NCBI RefSeq assembly: GCF_014961315.1
Contig: NZ_CP063141.1
Location: 1,178,001-1,242,000 of the forward strand
Direction: 5' to 3'
DNA from: Thermoflavifilum sp.
Lineage (GTDB): Bacteria > Bacteroidota > Bacteroidia > Chitinophagales > Chitinophagaceae
DNA length: 64,000 nt
Of the stretch, positions 9,388 to 18,311 are shown piece by piece (within the stretch, counting starts at the first letter, position 1; each line of letters begins with the position of its first letter). Under the pieces are notes generated by a model. The model saw nothing but the letters and a program-made list of their open reading frames with translations. It was not told the origin of the DNA and made no database searches. A program made the position numbers and the translations under genes.

Positions 9388-10827
9388 ATGTTCGGCTATG
9401 CAAAAATGCGATGGAATGCTTTGCTTGTCGTCGTGTTGTGTCTGCTTTTTTTGAGTGCATTATGGCAGCGTTGTGCCAATATTGTCCCTCCATCGGGCGG
9501 ACCCAAAGACACGATACCCCCCCGGCTGGTGCAGGCTGTGCCGCCCGATTCCACCCTGCATTTCCATAGTGATCGGATTGTGTTGACCTTCGATGAGTAT
9601 GTGCAACTGGCCAACAATTATAACGACATTCTCATCTTTGCTCCGCGCCTGCGTCGCCAGCCCATCATCAATGTGAAGCTGCGTACCATTACCATTTTGT
9701 TCAGAGACACCCTGCAACCCAATACCACCTATCAAATCAATTTCGGCAATGCTGTTCAGGATATCAATGAAGGCAACGCCATCAAGGATTTTTCTTACAT
9801 CTTTTCTACGGGAGGATATCTGGATTCCCTGCAGGTAAGCGGTACCGTGCTGGATGCGGAAACGGGATTGCCCGATAGCAATGTGCTGGTGATGCTGTAT
9901 AAAAACCTCAAAGACTCAGTGGTCAGTCGCGAAAAACCGCTGTATTATACGCGAACAGATGGTAGAGGATATTTTTCGCTGCACAATTTGCCTGCAGATA
10001 CTTTTAAAATTTTTGCTTTAAAAGAAGACAACAATAGCCTGATGTATGATGATGTAGGGAAGGAAGCGATTGCTTTTCTTGATAAACCGCTTGTGTTGCA
10101 CCATGACGTAAAGGGATTAAAGCTGTTTCTATTTCGAGAACATCCATCAACCGATACCACACATCCGGCTTCGTCGGTATCATCACCCTCAAACGGAACG
10201 TCGAATAAGTTTACCGTGCAGATGAATCTCGATAATGGGAAACAATCGCTTATTACGCCGCTGCAGTTGCAATTTTCACAACCGGTTGCCTATATCGACA
10301 CCAGTGGTTTATCATTATTAGAAGATACAACATGGCATCCCATTGCATTTCAACTGAAAATGGCCGATAGCCTTCACCAGCAATTGCAGATTTTTGCACA
10401 ATGGAAAGAAAATACACCTTATCACTTGCGTATTGCCGACAGCGCCATCATCGATACGGCGCATCAGGCGCTGCAGGCTGATACGCTTTCTTTTGAAACC
10501 AGAAGTTTGTCGGACTACGGCAGTGTTGAATTACGACTACATGGACTGGACACAACTTATCGACGTTATGTATTGCAAATCGTCAAAGATCAGCGGGTTG
10601 TTTATCATACAAAAATCCAAAATGATACGATCAAGATTCCGTTGTTTGATCCGGGTGAATATCAAATCCGCATCCTGAAAGATGATAATGACAACGGACA
10701 ATGGGATACCGGTGTATATTATGGCCCGCATCCCCATCAACCCGAGCGTGTGATAGCCGTTCCGGGGAAAATCACTGTGCGTGCTAACTGGGACAATACC
10801 TGGATCGTTGACGTACCTGCAGACTGA
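9388..10827 (+). CDS. Ig-like domain (Big_5) lipoprotein
   Basis: This 479-residue exported protein begins with a hydrophobic stretch followed by CANIVPPSGGPKDTIPP, the typical start of a Bacteroidota family that carries a bacterial Ig-like Big_5 domain. The cysteine is the likely lipid-anchor site, although the residues before it (LWQRC) are not a standard lipobox. The domain at about 45-150 (RIVLTFDEYVQL, FRDTLQPNTTYQINFGNAVQDINEGN) is followed by carboxypeptidase-regulatory-like strands (SGTVLDAETGLPDSNVLVML) and a C-terminal region ending YQIRILKDDNDNGQWDTG, seen in the same family. It probably sits on the periplasmic or outer face and has no known enzymatic role. The start could also be the ATG at 9406, which leaves a shorter signal. 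An inverted repeat at 10856-10884 may end its transcript. Confidence 0.8.
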   Translation: MFGYAKMRWNALLVVVLCLLFLSALWQRCANIVPPSGGPKDTIPPRLVQAVPPDSTLHFHSDRIVLTFDEYVQLANNYNDILIFAPRLRRQPIINVKLRTITILFRDTLQPNTTYQINFGNAVQDINEGNAIKDFSYIFSTGGYLDSLQVSGTVLDAETGLPDSNVLVMLYKNLKDSVVSREKPLYYTRTDGRGYFSLHNLPADTFKIFALKEDNNSLMYDDVGKEAIAFLDKPLVLHHDVKGLKLFLFREHPSTDTTHPASSVSSPSNGTSNKFTVQMNLDNGKQSLITPLQLQFSQPVAYIDTSGLSLLEDTTWHPIAFQLKMADSLHQQLQIFAQWKENTPYHLRIADSAIIDTAHQALQADTLSFETRSLSDYGSVELRLHGLDTTYRRYVLQIVKDQRVVYHTKIQNDTIKIPLFDPGEYQIRILKDDNDNGQWDTGVYYGPHPHQPERVIAVPGKITVRANWDNTWIVDVPAD

Positions 10828-10855
10828 ATGCGGGATTGCACATGTTAAACATCTG

Positions 10856-10884
10856 TCAAATCTGTCCCGGTGAGATTTGATTTT
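10856..10884 (+). terminator. hairpin with short T-run after the Ig-like lipoprotein gene
   Basis: TCAAATCT at 10856-10863 and AGATTTGA at 10873-10880 form a perfect 8-bp stem around a 9-base loop, followed by TTTT. It lies 29 bp past the stop codon, which fits a weak intrinsic terminator. The stem is AT-rich, so termination efficiency is uncertain. Confidence 0.5.
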
Positions 10885-10913
10885 CGCGCTACGCATATCC
10901 GGAAAGATGCAAA

Positions 10914-11408
10914 TTGCAGGCGAGTGTGTATCAATTGATGGATATGGCATCACAGGGTCTTTTGCACGCCATGCCCGGTCTATGGATAGCCCTGGCGATA
11001 AGTTTTTTCTGGATGGGCCTGGTATCGGCCATCAGCTTCATGGAAGCCTGGTTAAAATTCCGTGCACCCGGCGTTACCAGGGCGATTGGATTGAGCATCG
11101 GGAAACGTGTATTCACGGCTTTAAACAAGCTGGAATGGATTTGCTTGCTTATACTGGCGGTGGGTATCATACTATTGCCGGATAAACTTGCTTTGATCAA
11201 CGCAATTTGTTTTGCCCTCTCTGCGCTTATCCTGCTTGTGCAAACCATTTTCTGGTTGCCGACTTTGAAAAAACAAGCGGATATACTTATTGAAGGAAAA
11301 GCCTACACAGGAAAGTCGGTACATGTTCCTTATGTGATAGCCGAAATCATCAAAGTGCTGGCATTGTTTGTGGGTGCGCTATTGCTTGGATTTCAGCATT
11401 TTTCCTGA
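10914..11408 (+). CDS. four-helix integral membrane protein, unknown
   Basis: I do not recognise a named family. The 164-residue product has about four hydrophobic helices: PGLWIALAISFFWMGLVSAI (about 19-38), WICLLILAVGIILLP (about 73-88), LINAICFALSALILLVQTIFWL (about 92-113) and IIKVLALFVGALLLGF (about 145-160). A conserved-looking loop SFMEAWLKFRAPGVTRAIGL with basic residues follows the first helix, and another basic stretch LPTLKKQADILIEG lies between helices three and four. It is a plausible single-gene unit between the Ig-like lipoprotein and pcrA, all on the plus strand. Nothing in the neighbourhood points to a substrate. The start at 10914 is preferred because the reading frame further upstream has no hydrophobic or conserved content. 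Confidence 0.6.
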   Translation: MQASVYQLMDMASQGLLHAMPGLWIALAISFFWMGLVSAISFMEAWLKFRAPGVTRAIGLSIGKRVFTALNKLEWICLLILAVGIILLPDKLALINAICFALSALILLVQTIFWLPTLKKQADILIEGKAYTGKSVHVPYVIAEIIKVLALFVGALLLGFQHFS

Positions 11409-11548
11409 TAGCCATATCCCTGCTTAACAACTTACCATTCACGTGATTTGCTCTGAAGGATATCCTGTAATGAAATCGAACAGGCCTAAGCCCGTCGATC
11501 TCCCTGCTTCGTTAAAACTTGCCTGCGCAGGCACTTTCAGGCTTTCTC

Positions 11549-11580
11549 TTTGGGAGGGAACAAGCAAATCTGTACATTTG
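11549..11580 (+). promoter_or_regulatory. promoter of pcrA
   Basis: TTTG at 11549-11552 and TACATTTG at 11573-11580 are separated by 20 bp, an exact match to the Bacteroidota TTTG/TAnnTTTG promoter form. Transcription would start near 11587, giving a leader of about 32 bases to the ATG at 11619. A 14-bp perfect palindrome (11520-11533) lies 15 bp upstream and may be an operator. Confidence 0.65.
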
Positions 11581-11618
11581 TAAACACATACTTCCTACAA
11601 GTTTCAACTTGGTCAAAT

Positions 11619-13910
11619 ATGCATTTCCTCGACGAACTGAACGACCGCCAGCGTGAAGCGGTAGAATATATTCATGGTCCATTGATGGTGGTGGCGGGTG
11701 CCGGGTCCGGGAAGACGAAGGTGCTCACCGCCCGTATCGCCTACCTGATGGAGCGCGGCGTAGATCCATTTCATATACTGGCGCTTACCTTTACCAACAA
11801 GGCGGCTAATGAAATGAAGGCCCGTATTGAACGGATGCTGGGCAGCACAGAAGCACGCAATCTGTATATCGGTACTTTTCATTCGGTGTTTGCAAGACTC
11901 TTGCGTGCCGATGCACATCGGCTTGGTTATCCAGCCAATTTTACGATTTACGATACCGATGATTCAAAAAGTGTATTAAAAAAGATTATTACCGAGCTTA
12001 AACTCGATGAAAAGCACTACCGACCCGGTATGGTGCATCATCGCATCTCGAATGCAAAAAACAGTTTAATCGGCTGGCAGGAATATCAGCAATCCGATGA
12101 ACTCCTGCAGGAAGATGCCCGGGCAGGAAGGCCCATGATTGCGAAGATTTATGAATGGTATGCCAAACGCTGTTTTCAGAATGGCGCCATGGATTTTGAT
12201 GATCTGTTGTATCAAATGTATTTATTGCTCACCCAGTTCCCCGATGTGTTGCATAAATACCAGCATAAGTTTCAATACATTTTAATTGATGAATATCAGG
12301 ATACCAACCCTGCACAATATGCCATCATCAAGCTGCTGGGAGCTGTACATGAAAATATTTGTGTGGTGGGTGACGATGCACAGAGTATTTATTCTTTCAG
12401 GGGGGCCACCATCCAGAACATTCTTCAATTTGAGAAAGATTATGAAGATGTAAAGGTGGTGAAATTGGAACAAAACTATCGCAGCACACGCAACATCCTG
12501 TCAGTTGCAAATGAAGTGATTGCTTACAACAAACGTCAACTTCCCAAAGTATTGTGGACACAAAATGAGGAAGGAGAAAAAATCAAACTGGTATCCCTTT
12601 TATCAGAACATGAAGAAGGCCGATTTGTAGCCGATACCATCGCCGAACAAAAATACAGAAATCATTATGCCAATAAGGATTTTGCCGTACTCTATCGCAC
12701 CAACTCACAGAGCCGTAGTTTTGAAGAACATCTGCGCAGGTTAAATATTCCATACAAAGTTTATGGTGGACTTTCATTCTATCAACGAAAAGAAATTAAA
12801 GATTTTCTGGCTTATCTGCGCGTAATTGTGAATCCGAAAGATGAAGAAAGTTTGTTCCGTATTATCAATTATCCATCGCGTGGAATTGGCGAAAAAACCC
12901 TTCAAAAATGCCTGTTGATTGCACGTGAACAGGGCATCTCGGTCTGGGAAGTCATGGAAAATATTAGAAAATACCATCCACCTTCAACGGCAATTAACCA
13001 GATCGAAGATTTTGTGGTGATGATTAAGAATCTGCAACTGATGCTCGAGAAGGAGAATGCTTATACCGTTGCAGTACAGGCCGGTAAAATGTCGGGACTG
13101 GTCAAGGAATTATATAATGACAAAAGTGTGGAAGGTGTTTCGCGATATGAAAATGTACAGGAATTGTTGAATGCTATCAAAGAATTTACCGAAATGCCCG
13201 ACAGTGAAGGTGAGTTAACCGATAAAAGTCTGGGTGCTTATTTGCAACAGATTAGCTTATTAACACAAACTGATGAAGAAAAAGAAGAAAGTGATGTTGT
13301 AAAGCTCATGACCATTCATGCAGCAAAGGGGCTCGAGTTTCCCTGCGTATTTGTGGTGGGACTGGAAGAAGGACTTTTCCCCAGCGCCATGTCAATCAAT
13401 ACCCGCGAGGAACTGGAAGAGGAACGACGACTATTTTATGTTGCCATTACGCGAGCTAAAGAAAAATTATGGCTAACCTATACGGCCAATCGATACCGTT
13501 ACGGCAATTCTATACAGAACGATCCCAGCAGATTTATATCGGAGTTACCACCTGAGTTTATTGAAACACCGTTTAATAGAAATTATACCACACAACGCGA
13601 CAGGTCATATACGCGAGAAAAATTGCAGGCCAATCGTGCGTCGTCAAGCATCGCATCGCTTGTACAGCATAAGCCACCCGTGGCTGAACATACACCTTCG
13701 CCCGATTTCAAACCCGATGATTTTCGTTTGATGAAACCCGGTATGAAGGTCGAACACCAGAAGTTTGGATATGGCCATATTCTTTCTATCGATGGTAATG
13801 CATCTAATCCTATTGCAACCATTCGTTTTGAATTAAGCGGTGAAAAGAAAATCATGTTGAATTATGCCCGTTTGCGGATTGTGCATACCGATGCAATGGA
13901 TTCACAATGA
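11619..13910 (+). CDS. pcrA: ATP-dependent DNA helicase PcrA/UvrD
   Basis: This 763-residue 3'-5' superfamily 1A helicase acts in nucleotide-excision and mismatch repair and in removing proteins from single-stranded DNA. All motifs are present: Q motif LNDRQREAV, Walker A GAGSGKT, motif Ia LTFTNKAANEMK, motif II DEYQDT, motif III GDDAQSIYSFRGA, motif IV EQNYRST, motif V TIHAAKGLEF and motif VI EERRLFYVAITRAK. The C-terminal ~90 residues end in a small domain (GMKVEHQKFGYGHILSIDG...) shared with Gram-positive PcrA, where it contacts RNA polymerase. I chose the ATG at 11619 because the promoter ends at 11580 and homology starts there. recX follows after 6 bp and is probably co-transcribed. Confidence 0.93.
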   Translation: MHFLDELNDRQREAVEYIHGPLMVVAGAGSGKTKVLTARIAYLMERGVDPFHILALTFTNKAANEMKARIERMLGSTEARNLYIGTFHSVFARLLRADAHRLGYPANFTIYDTDDSKSVLKKIITELKLDEKHYRPGMVHHRISNAKNSLIGWQEYQQSDELLQEDARAGRPMIAKIYEWYAKRCFQNGAMDFDDLLYQMYLLLTQFPDVLHKYQHKFQYILIDEYQDTNPAQYAIIKLLGAVHENICVVGDDAQSIYSFRGATIQNILQFEKDYEDVKVVKLEQNYRSTRNILSVANEVIAYNKRQLPKVLWTQNEEGEKIKLVSLLSEHEEGRFVADTIAEQKYRNHYANKDFAVLYRTNSQSRSFEEHLRRLNIPYKVYGGLSFYQRKEIKDFLAYLRVIVNPKDEESLFRIINYPSRGIGEKTLQKCLLIAREQGISVWEVMENIRKYHPPSTAINQIEDFVVMIKNLQLMLEKENAYTVAVQAGKMSGLVKELYNDKSVEGVSRYENVQELLNAIKEFTEMPDSEGELTDKSLGAYLQQISLLTQTDEEKEESDVVKLMTIHAAKGLEFPCVFVVGLEEGLFPSAMSINTREELEEERRLFYVAITRAKEKLWLTYTANRYRYGNSIQNDPSRFISELPPEFIETPFNRNYTTQRDRSYTREKLQANRASSSIASLVQHKPPVAEHTPSPDFKPDDFRLMKPGMKVEHQKFGYGHILSIDGNASNPIATIRFELSGEKKIMLNYARLRIVHTDAMDSQ

Positions 13911-13916
13911 TGTAGT

Positions 13917-14408
13917 ATGCTGTCTGATTGTAATCAAATCAAACAATCGGAAATCTGGAAGAAAATCACGCATTACTGCGCCTATCAGGAGCGTTGTCAT
14001 CAGGAAGTGAAGCAAAAATTATATCAATTAGGCGTGAAAGGCATGCAGGCCGATGCCTATATCGCATGCTTGATTCAGGAAAATTATCTGAACGAGGAAC
14101 GTTTTGCTGTTCAATTTGCACTTGGAAAATTCCGGATCAACAAATGGGGCAAAAGAAAAATTGAGATGGCTCTTCAACAAAAGCAAATTTCTGCTTATCT
14201 GATCCGGAAAGCACTTCAGCACATTGATACAGATGCGTACCTTGATGCGCTGAAGAAACAGATGCAAGTAAAGCTTTCGCAAAACAAAGCTCGCTCTTTA
14301 CCCGAGCTAAAGCAAAAGATATGGTCTTATTTTTTGCAACGAGGATATGAAGCAGCGTGCATTGAGCAAGCGTGGAACACCCTTCAGCATTTAAAAGATG
14401 CATATTAA
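13917..14408 (+). CDS. recX: regulatory protein RecX
   Basis: The product is 163 residues and matches RecX, a small all-helical protein that binds within the groove of the RecA filament and limits its activity. The three tandem three-helix repeats are visible: the first around CAYQERCHQEVKQKLYQLGV, the second around YLNEERFAVQFALGKFRINKWGKRKIEMAL (the most conserved part of the family) and a third toward YFLQRGYEAACIEQAW. Length is normal. It begins 6 bp after pcrA, so helicase and RecA modulator are likely made together. recA itself is not in the window. The C-terminal ATG overlap with the next gene is only used if that gene starts at 14398. Confidence 0.9.
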   Translation: MLSDCNQIKQSEIWKKITHYCAYQERCHQEVKQKLYQLGVKGMQADAYIACLIQENYLNEERFAVQFALGKFRINKWGKRKIEMALQQKQISAYLIRKALQHIDTDAYLDALKKQMQVKLSQNKARSLPELKQKIWSYFLQRGYEAACIEQAWNTLQHLKDAY

Positions 14409-14412
14409 AAGC

Positions 14413-15240
14413 ATGAAATCAGATCTACATATCGCCTTAATGCAAATTGATATCCATTGGGAGCAGATTGATAAAAATTTACAGCAGATTACCGAGCAAC
14501 TTACTCGTTTGCCTTCAGCAACGGAACTCGTATTGTTGCCCGAAATGTTTGCAACAGGGTTCAGCATGCATGCCGATAAGCTGGCGCAATCCATGGATGG
14601 GACCATTGTACAATGGATGAAACAACAAGCCAGGGAGCATCGCATGATTTTATGTGGCAGTGTCATCATCCATGAACACGGCAAATACTGGAATCGCCTC
14701 ATCTGGGCGCAGCCCGATGGTCAATTAGGAACGTATGATAAACGACATTTGTTTGCCTACGCAGGTGAAGATAAATTTTACACCCCCGGTAATCGGCGAT
14801 TGATAGCACGTGTAAATGGATGGCGTATTGCGTTGTATATCTGTTATGATTTACGTTTCCCGGTATGGTGTGCACAACAGCCTACCGACGATGGATCAGC
14901 CGCCTACGATGTACTGGCTATAGTGGCCTGCTGGCCAGCCTCGCGCATCGAAGCGTGGGATCTGTTATTACGAGCCCGTGCGCTGGAAAATCAGGCTTAT
15001 GTGATCGGTGTAAATCGCGTCGGTGAAGAACCACCCATCAATCGACAGGATTCCCATGGAATCTTATATACCGGACATTCTGCCGTTGTAGATCCCACGG
15101 GGAAATGGCTTTATCAATCCACGCAACCGCGGCCCGAAATCATTACCTATACCCTTTCCGCTCAACACCTGCAACAGGTGCGCGAGCGTTTTCCTTTTCT
15201 GCGCGATCGCGATCATTTCACCATCCTGCATCACCGATAA
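14413..15240 (+). CDS. nitrilase-superfamily amidohydrolase, omega-amidase (YafV-like)
   Basis: This 275-residue carbon-nitrogen hydrolase has the Glu-Lys-Cys catalytic triad of the nitrilase superfamily: Glu in LLPEMFATGF, Lys in YDKRHLFAYAGE and Cys in YICYDLRFP. The motif spacing and the EMFATGFSM and HLFAYAGED segments match the YafV/NIT2 branch, which hydrolyses alpha-ketoglutaramate or alpha-ketosuccinamate (omega-amidase, metabolite repair after glutamine transamination). It could equally act on related amides. The start at 14413 (MKSDLHIALMQ) gives the canonical N-terminus; an upstream in-frame ATG at 14398 overlaps recX by 11 bp. It lies in a plus-strand run pcrA-recX-amidase-nagA with short gaps. 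Confidence 0.85.
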   Translation: MKSDLHIALMQIDIHWEQIDKNLQQITEQLTRLPSATELVLLPEMFATGFSMHADKLAQSMDGTIVQWMKQQAREHRMILCGSVIIHEHGKYWNRLIWAQPDGQLGTYDKRHLFAYAGEDKFYTPGNRRLIARVNGWRIALYICYDLRFPVWCAQQPTDDGSAAYDVLAIVACWPASRIEAWDLLLRARALENQAYVIGVNRVGEEPPINRQDSHGILYTGHSAVVDPTGKWLYQSTQPRPEIITYTLSAQHLQQVRERFPFLRDRDHFTILHHR

Positions 15241-15249
15241 ACATGTTTT

Positions 15250-16350
15250 ATGCGACAGGCTTATTACAATGGCATTATCCACACCGGTAAAAGCACAATT
15301 GAACATAGCGCCGTGCTGGTGGATGGATATGATGTGCTGGATATTGTACCCGAAAATGCGATCCCTGAAGGCTTTCAACAGATCGATGTTCAGGGCAATC
15401 ATATAGCTCCCGGCCTTATCGATTTGCAGATTTATGGAGGCAATGGGAAACTGTTTTCCCTGTATCCGGACGTATCTTCACTTGTAGCTACCGAACAATA
15501 CTGCAAAGCAGGCGGAGCCCTGTACTTTCAACCCACTGTAGCTACCCATGAGCCAGCGCTGATGAAAAGAGCACTTGAAGCTTATCGACAATACCGGGAT
15601 GCTGGTGGAAGAGCGGCTCTTGGTGTACACTGGGAGGGCCCATTTCTGCATCCTCAAAAACGTGGTGCACATGTAGAAAAATATATCCGTCGTTTGCAAA
15701 TAGCGGAAGCGCATGAGCTGGTATCATATCAGGATGCACTTCGGATGATTACGTTAGCTCCCGAATGTTGTGATCAGCAGGCTGTGCAAATCTTACTACG
15801 TGCAGGTATCCGGGTGTCGGTCGGGCATAGCAATGCCACCTATCAGCAGGCGATGCAGGCATTTTCAGAAACCGGTATTCGACTGGCTACACATCTGTTT
15901 AATGCCATGTCGCCCTTACAGACTCGCGAACCAGGATTGGTAGGGGCTATTTTCGAACACCCCGCCGTATATGCCAGCATCATTGCCGATGGCATTCATG
16001 TGCACCCTGCCTGTATTCGCATCAGCAAAGCCCTCATGGGTGAAAGGTTGTTTTTAATTACCGATGCCGTGGAGGAAAATACAGCCGGGACTTATGTCTA
16101 TTTGCGGCAACAGGATCGGTATGTAAACCAGGAGGGCGTACTGGCAGGATCCACTTTAACGATGCTGAAAGCTGTGGCCAATTGTGTACAACTCATGGAT
16201 ATGGCGCTTGATGAAGCGCTTCGTATGGCCAGCTGGTATCCCGCAAAGGCTATGGGCTTAGACCATCAAATTGGTTTGCTGGAAGCCGGATATCGTTCTG
16301 GACTGATTGTCTTCGACGAGCGTTTTCAATTGCTTTATCGTTCGGTATAA
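15250..16350 (+). CDS. nagA: N-acetylglucosamine-6-phosphate deacetylase
   Basis: This 366-residue member of the amidohydrolase superfamily removes acetate from GlcNAc-6-phosphate in amino-sugar catabolism and cell-wall recycling. Family marks are APGLIDLQIYGGNG (the Gln of the single-metal, E. coli-like type replaces the HxH pair), GVHWEGPFLHP with the metal-binding Glu, VGHSNATY, ATHLFNAMSPLQTREPG (a strongly conserved NagA motif), IADGIHVHP and LITDAV with the catalytic Asp. Length is normal. It starts 10 bp after the amidase gene. nagB is not nearby. Its 3' end overlaps the convergent lipoprotein gene by 16 bp. Confidence 0.92.
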   Translation: MRQAYYNGIIHTGKSTIEHSAVLVDGYDVLDIVPENAIPEGFQQIDVQGNHIAPGLIDLQIYGGNGKLFSLYPDVSSLVATEQYCKAGGALYFQPTVATHEPALMKRALEAYRQYRDAGGRAALGVHWEGPFLHPQKRGAHVEKYIRRLQIAEAHELVSYQDALRMITLAPECCDQQAVQILLRAGIRVSVGHSNATYQQAMQAFSETGIRLATHLFNAMSPLQTREPGLVGAIFEHPAVYASIIADGIHVHPACIRISKALMGERLFLITDAVEENTAGTYVYLRQQDRYVNQEGVLAGSTLTMLKAVANCVQLMDMALDEALRMASWYPAKAMGLDHQIGLLEAGYRSGLIVFDERFQLLYRSV

Positions 16351-16787
16351 GGTTTCAGGAAGATCTGTGCACTGTCGAGAGCACGGTACATACTGTCTTT
16401 CACGCGCTGCACATATTGCAGCTGGCCGAGTAAATATTGTTTACGTAAAACCGGTTGGGCAGTATCTTTATCGATATCAAATTGTCCCATCCAGTTGAAC
16501 ATCGCACTATCGGCCAGACTGAGTTGTGTGATAATCCGGTCCCAGGCTGCATTTTGCAGGTGCAGAGAATCCCGAAGGTGCTGCATGGTGGCACTCGCCT
16601 GCCGCAGCGCATCGATTTTGCCCATCAGACTATCGTGTACGCGCAATATCTGATTTTCCAGCGCCTGAAGACTGTCCTGCTGAGCTGATTGTGCGGATGA
16701 TGAGCGGTGAGATTGACAGCTTACCAGGAAAAGCGTTGCAAAGCATACATAAACGGGAATGGTATAGATAAAACGAGGCATCATCAT
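16335..16787 (-). CDS. small lipoprotein with coiled-coil-like helix, unknown
   Basis: This 150-residue protein has a signal peptide ending in the lipobox LVSC (cysteine about residue 24), so it is probably lipid-anchored. The mature part is short, polar and helical: DSLQALENQILRVHDSLMGKIDALRQASATM, then HLRDSLHLQNAAWDRIITQL and a C-terminal helix RVKDSMYRALDSAQIFLKP. Similar small helical lipoproteins occur in Chitinophagales and have no assigned function. It is convergent with nagA and divergent from the SixA-like gene. I give no function. Confidence 0.7.
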   Translation of the reverse strand: MMMPRFIYTIPVYVCFATLFLVSCQSHRSSSAQSAQQDSLQALENQILRVHDSLMGKIDALRQASATMQHLRDSLHLQNAAWDRIITQLSLADSAMFNWMGQFDIDKDTAQPVLRKQYLLGQLQYVQRVKDSMYRALDSAQIFLKPYTER

Positions 16788-16852
16788 ATCGATTCATGGA
16801 TAATCAAAATAACGACAAATTGAAACGATAAACAAATTCATCGCGCAGTTAC

Positions 16853-16881
16853 TTGAGCTCATGACGAGATTTGTAAATTTG
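16853..16881 (+). promoter_or_regulatory. candidate promoter of the histidine phosphatase gene
   Basis: TAAATTTG at 16874-16881 matches TAnnTTTG, and TTG lies at 16853-16855, 18 bp upstream, slightly shorter than the 19-20 bp seen at the other promoters here. The start codon follows 39 bp downstream at 16921. Confidence 0.5.
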
Positions 16882-16920
16882 TAATCATCATTTTTTCATT
16901 TTTAACTGTTTTATTCTTGC

Positions 16921-17442
16921 ATGAAAACATTGCTGCTCATTCGCCACGCTAAGGCCGACTGGCCAGAGGGAAAAGCGCCTGCGCATGCTACGGATCGAGA
17001 TAGGCCGCTTACGACGCGTGGGGAAGCCGATGCGGTGCAGATGGCCCATCGTATTCAGCAGCTCAAGGCCGTGCCCGAATTGCTCATCAGCAGTCCTGTG
17101 TTACGAGCAGCAACCACGGCACGCATGATGGCCCGGGAATGGCAATACCCGGAAGAAGCCATCCAATGGCAACCCCGGCTGTATCAGGCCGATCTGACCG
17201 ATTTTATTGAAACCATTACGAATTTACCGGATACCTATAAATCGATTGCCCTATTTTCCCATAACCCTGGCATTACCTTATTTGCCAATGCCCTCACGAC
17301 CTATAACCTTCAGCATATTCCTACCTGTGGTGTGGTGGCCTTTCATGTGCAGACTACCGATTGGGCACGCTTCTGGCAAGCCGAAAAAAAACTCTGGTTT
17401 TTTGAATATCCAGAAAAACTGCAGCAGCAATCGCGTGTATAA
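16921..17442 (+). CDS. histidine phosphatase family protein (SixA-like)
   Basis: The 173-residue product has the phosphohistidine acceptor motif LLLIRHAKADW at its N-terminus, the second conserved region ISSPVLRAATTARMM with the catalytic Arg, and the later catalytic His in LFSHNPGITLFANAL. Length, the Lys after RHA and the HNPG motif fit the SixA branch, which dephosphorylates phosphohistidine (on ArcB in E. coli). In Bacteroidota the target is unknown. The gene is alone on its strand, and its stop is 3 bp from the stop of the convergent amidase gene. Confidence 0.85.
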   Translation: MKTLLLIRHAKADWPEGKAPAHATDRDRPLTTRGEADAVQMAHRIQQLKAVPELLISSPVLRAATTARMMAREWQYPEEAIQWQPRLYQADLTDFIETITNLPDTYKSIALFSHNPGITLFANALTTYNLQHIPTCGVVAFHVQTTDWARFWQAEKKLWFFEYPEKLQQQSRV

Positions 17443-17445
17443 GCT

Positions 17446-18300
17446 TTATCGCCGGTATTTTTGATAAACATTATACAGGACTTTCAGGGAGAGCGAGTCC
17501 CAGACGGGCGTGAGGTTGGTCTGGATGAAATGACGTTTGAAAGCCACCAGCGCAGCGGTGGTATCGCTCAGGTCGTAGCCGATGATGCGCAGGGCGTCCC
17601 AGGGATGAAAATCGGCCGGCGGGTCGGTCAACACGCTATCGCGCCAGAAGCCAAAACCATGAGCGGCCAGTGTGCTCCAGGGGAAATACACGCTGGGATC
17701 CTGCTTGCGGGTAGGCGCAATATCGGCATGGCCGACGAAATTGGCGGTATCCAGATGATAGCGTTGCTGCAGGACATGTAATAACACCAACAGCGAATGC
17801 AATTGCGCCTCCGGAAAAGGTTCATGTCCCGTATTATCGAGTTCGATACCGACGGACACGGAATTCACATCGCGAAAAGATCCCCAGCGGGAGACGCCGG
17901 CCTGCCAGGCCCGGTACACATCGGGAACCAGTTGAAAAACCGTACCGTCTTTGCAGATAAGGTAGTGGCTGCTCACGCGTCCGGCTCTGTGTGGATCGGT
18001 GAGGGTGGCCAGCGACTGAGCACAGCTCTGCTCTTCGGTTTGATGGATGATGACCAGATCGGGCTGGCGGATATTGAAATTGGGCGATGGGGCTATCCAG
18101 AAAGCTTGTTGCAGGGAATCGAGCGGCAGCTGGATGGGAACAAAATGGCGATATGCTTTGCGCATGTCGCGGAGCTGCCGGTGATATGCGCTGCGGATCT
18201 GCGAATTGAGCGGATACAGATGTGCATTACAGCTCCAGAGCAGGGCAACAGTGAGACCTACACAGCTGCTTATCCATAGACGAACGTGCATTTTCACCAT
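17446..18300 (-). CDS. N-acetylmuramoyl-L-alanine amidase (Amidase_2) lipoprotein
   Basis: This 284-residue protein has a lipoprotein signal (LLWSC, cysteine near residue 24) and an Amidase_2/PGRP zinc-hydrolase domain at about 75-215. Zinc-site and fold marks are LVIIHQTEEQSCAQSL, VSSHYLICKDGTVFQLV, VSVGIELDNTGHEPFPEAQ and FVGHADIAPTRKQDP. It resembles AmiD, an outer-membrane-anchored amidase that cleaves the MurNAc-L-Ala bond in released or mature peptidoglycan. The C-terminal part (RIIGYDLSDTTAALVAFKRHF) is a peptidoglycan-binding-like helical region seen in AmiD relatives. It lies 11 bp downstream of the GH97 gene on the same strand, so both may be on one transcript. Confidence 0.87.
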   Translation of the reverse strand: MVKMHVRLWISSCVGLTVALLWSCNAHLYPLNSQIRSAYHRQLRDMRKAYRHFVPIQLPLDSLQQAFWIAPSPNFNIRQPDLVIIHQTEEQSCAQSLATLTDPHRAGRVSSHYLICKDGTVFQLVPDVYRAWQAGVSRWGSFRDVNSVSVGIELDNTGHEPFPEAQLHSLLVLLHVLQQRYHLDTANFVGHADIAPTRKQDPSVYFPWSTLAAHGFGFWRDSVLTDPPADFHPWDALRIIGYDLSDTTAALVAFKRHFIQTNLTPVWDSLSLKVLYNVYQKYRR

Positions 18301-18311
18301 TCTATTTTATT

